DNA of 64,000 bases from Pezicula radicicola (Eukaryota; Ascomycota; Leotiomycetes; Helotiales; Dermateaceae): contig PDUO01000026.1 in assembly GCA_003008705.1 (NCBI GenBank), positions 806,001 to 870,000 of the forward strand, given 5' to 3'. Position 1 is the stretch's first letter, and every line of letters begins with the position of its first letter. The notes beneath the pieces are model-generated. The model was not told where the DNA came from. It was given only the letters and a program-made list of their open reading frames with translations, and searched no databases. The position numbers and the translations under genes are program-made. Positions 62,723 to 64,000 of the stretch are shown piece after piece.

Positions 62723-62726
62723 TTTT
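62717..62726 (+). terminator. RNA polymerase III terminator of 5S
   Basis: A T5 run (62,722-62,726) directly follows the 5S 3' end. Confidence 0.6.
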
Positions 62727-64000
62727 GATCTTTTGCCAAATTCTTTTGAAAATACATTATTTTTGAGTTAATCCTGAGAAGCTCTGCTATGTCAGGGGTT
62801 CGACACTCGCCTAACTAGCTTCCAATAAGTCAAAATAACTATTCACTAGATTCGGTCAATGCTCACAGTCATAGCATGTCATCAAGGCTTAGGGCTACTT
62901 AGCAAGTGATCTCTTTGGTTCGTATTATTTTTTCGCAATCGTGGCACAGAATCTTGAAATGTTCTCAGCACGTGGTGAGCAAGGTTGATCCTTCAAGGTT
63001 GATGTTTATGTTAGTCCGTCGAAGGTTACACCGTTCTTGAACTTCTTAATGATTCATCGGTGGCTGTGAAGAGTATTTGAATCCTGTTCATTGTCCGAGA
63101 CTAAGTCGTCGAAGTCATGGAGCTAGGTACCTCGCTTATCGACAGGACAGGAGGCTCTAGCGATGAGAACGGCACGGGTATAATTCCAATTCGTTGGGCC
63201 TAATCTGATGAACTATGGGCCTGAAATTAATTATAATGAGATTTATTACTGGCTAAAGAAATCTCTTTCTTCTATATCTCTACAGGCGGCCTGTTACCTC
63301 GTCCAAGGACCTTTAGAAATTTGCCGCGGTCGAGGGGCCGTATCCAGAACATTTCGGTGTATATAGGCTTAGACCTGGTAAGATAAAGAGATTGATCATC
63401 TAGCACTCCATAATATGTCATTGCGCCAGTACATGATAGTAACGGTGATCCGTCTAGAAGATGGAAATTTTGCAGGTCAAGAGACCTAAGGAGCCTCACC
63501 GCAGAGATTTATTAAGCTTTTCTTCAGCTCTGGCTTGAGTGTGACCTGTATAGCGAAGCTCACCATTACTCCTTACCAACGTTTTTAGTTTTAATAAAAT
63601 AAGCCATTACGTTACGATAAGGTCTACATAATCGTCTACTCTTCCTACGTAGACTATTCTGGACGAAAAGAAAAGTTGAAGCAATGGGTGGTGTATCACT
63701 AGTCGGCTTCTTCTTCGGACCAGGAGAGCAACGGGTCAGGAGGAAAGACGCTGTAAACCACAGCCAGGAATATCTAGCTACCTCTCTTTGGATCATACGG
63801 AGATAGATTTTTGTATATCCGCATCTCACTCACTACTGTTGTAGAAACATTCATGAGATGGATGGCCAGAGTCTGACCAAGAATGAAGCTTCGCCGCTCT
63901 CAATTTATATTCCATCTTTTCTGTAATCTTCTTTCTCCGCGTCCTTCGATGTGCTGTGTGTACAAATAGCCTGTCCTGAGCCCGTTATTTTGATTCGAAT
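62723..64000. other. Intergenic to window end
   Basis: No gene supported. Two minus-strand frames (63,272-63,499, with TYYGVLDDQSLYLTRSKPIY; 63,566-63,829) look mildly protein-like but lack start context and motifs; they may be decay fragments of an unknown gene. Confidence 0.4.

Noticed and set aside
62780..62830. tRNA-like T-arm (GGGGTTCGACACTC)
   Set aside because: No matching acceptor stem, D-arm or anticodon arm could be drawn around it.

Overview
The window is nuclear DNA from a filamentous ascomycete (Pezizomycotina). The evidence is many spliceosomal introns of 48-66 nt with GTAAGT-like donors and CTAAC/CTGAC-like branch sites, a HET-domain gene, two 2EXR-type F-box-like genes, a PYG-rich annexin, a Prp4-type kinase, and decayed genes whose stop codons all fit C-to-T change. 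A leotiomycete is a guess from general resemblance, not something the sequence proves. Gene models below are hand-spliced from reading frames and splice signals.

Layout. 0-20 kb is a gene-rich core block: the 3' end of aspartate-semialdehyde dehydrogenase; a 2EXR protein; a two-finger C2HC protein; a nucleotidyltransferase-like conserved gene whose intron carries a MITE; an annexin; TMA7 (divergent from PRP4); and the PRP4 splicing kinase. About 17.2-26.2 kb is long non-coding or relic DNA with a second MITE and two doubtful coding fragments, ahead of a Ran1-like kinase gene (26.2-27.6 kb). About 27.6-37.2 kb holds no convincing gene.

37-50 kb is an accessory-type block: an F-box gene with an overlapping uORF; a divergent pair of secreted-protein genes (an HExxH aspzincin-type peptidase and an 8-exon secreted protein); a second 2EXR gene; and a FabG-like reductase. 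From 51 to 61.4 kb, decayed genes (SnoaL-like, RidA, folylpolyglutamate synthase, and a HET gene with one in-frame stop) alternate with an intact divergent pair (a PAQR/hemolysin-III receptor and a CSN8/PSMD8-like protein). A 5S rRNA gene with a TATA element 30 bp upstream lies at 62.6 kb.

No new multi-gene system stands out. The points most worth following are: introns at identical positions in both zinc fingers of one gene; a CCGTACGAAT-ended MITE family with TA target duplications, with relics including intronic ones; and the decay patchwork at 51-61 kb, where every recognised premature stop can be explained by C-to-T transition next to intact genes.
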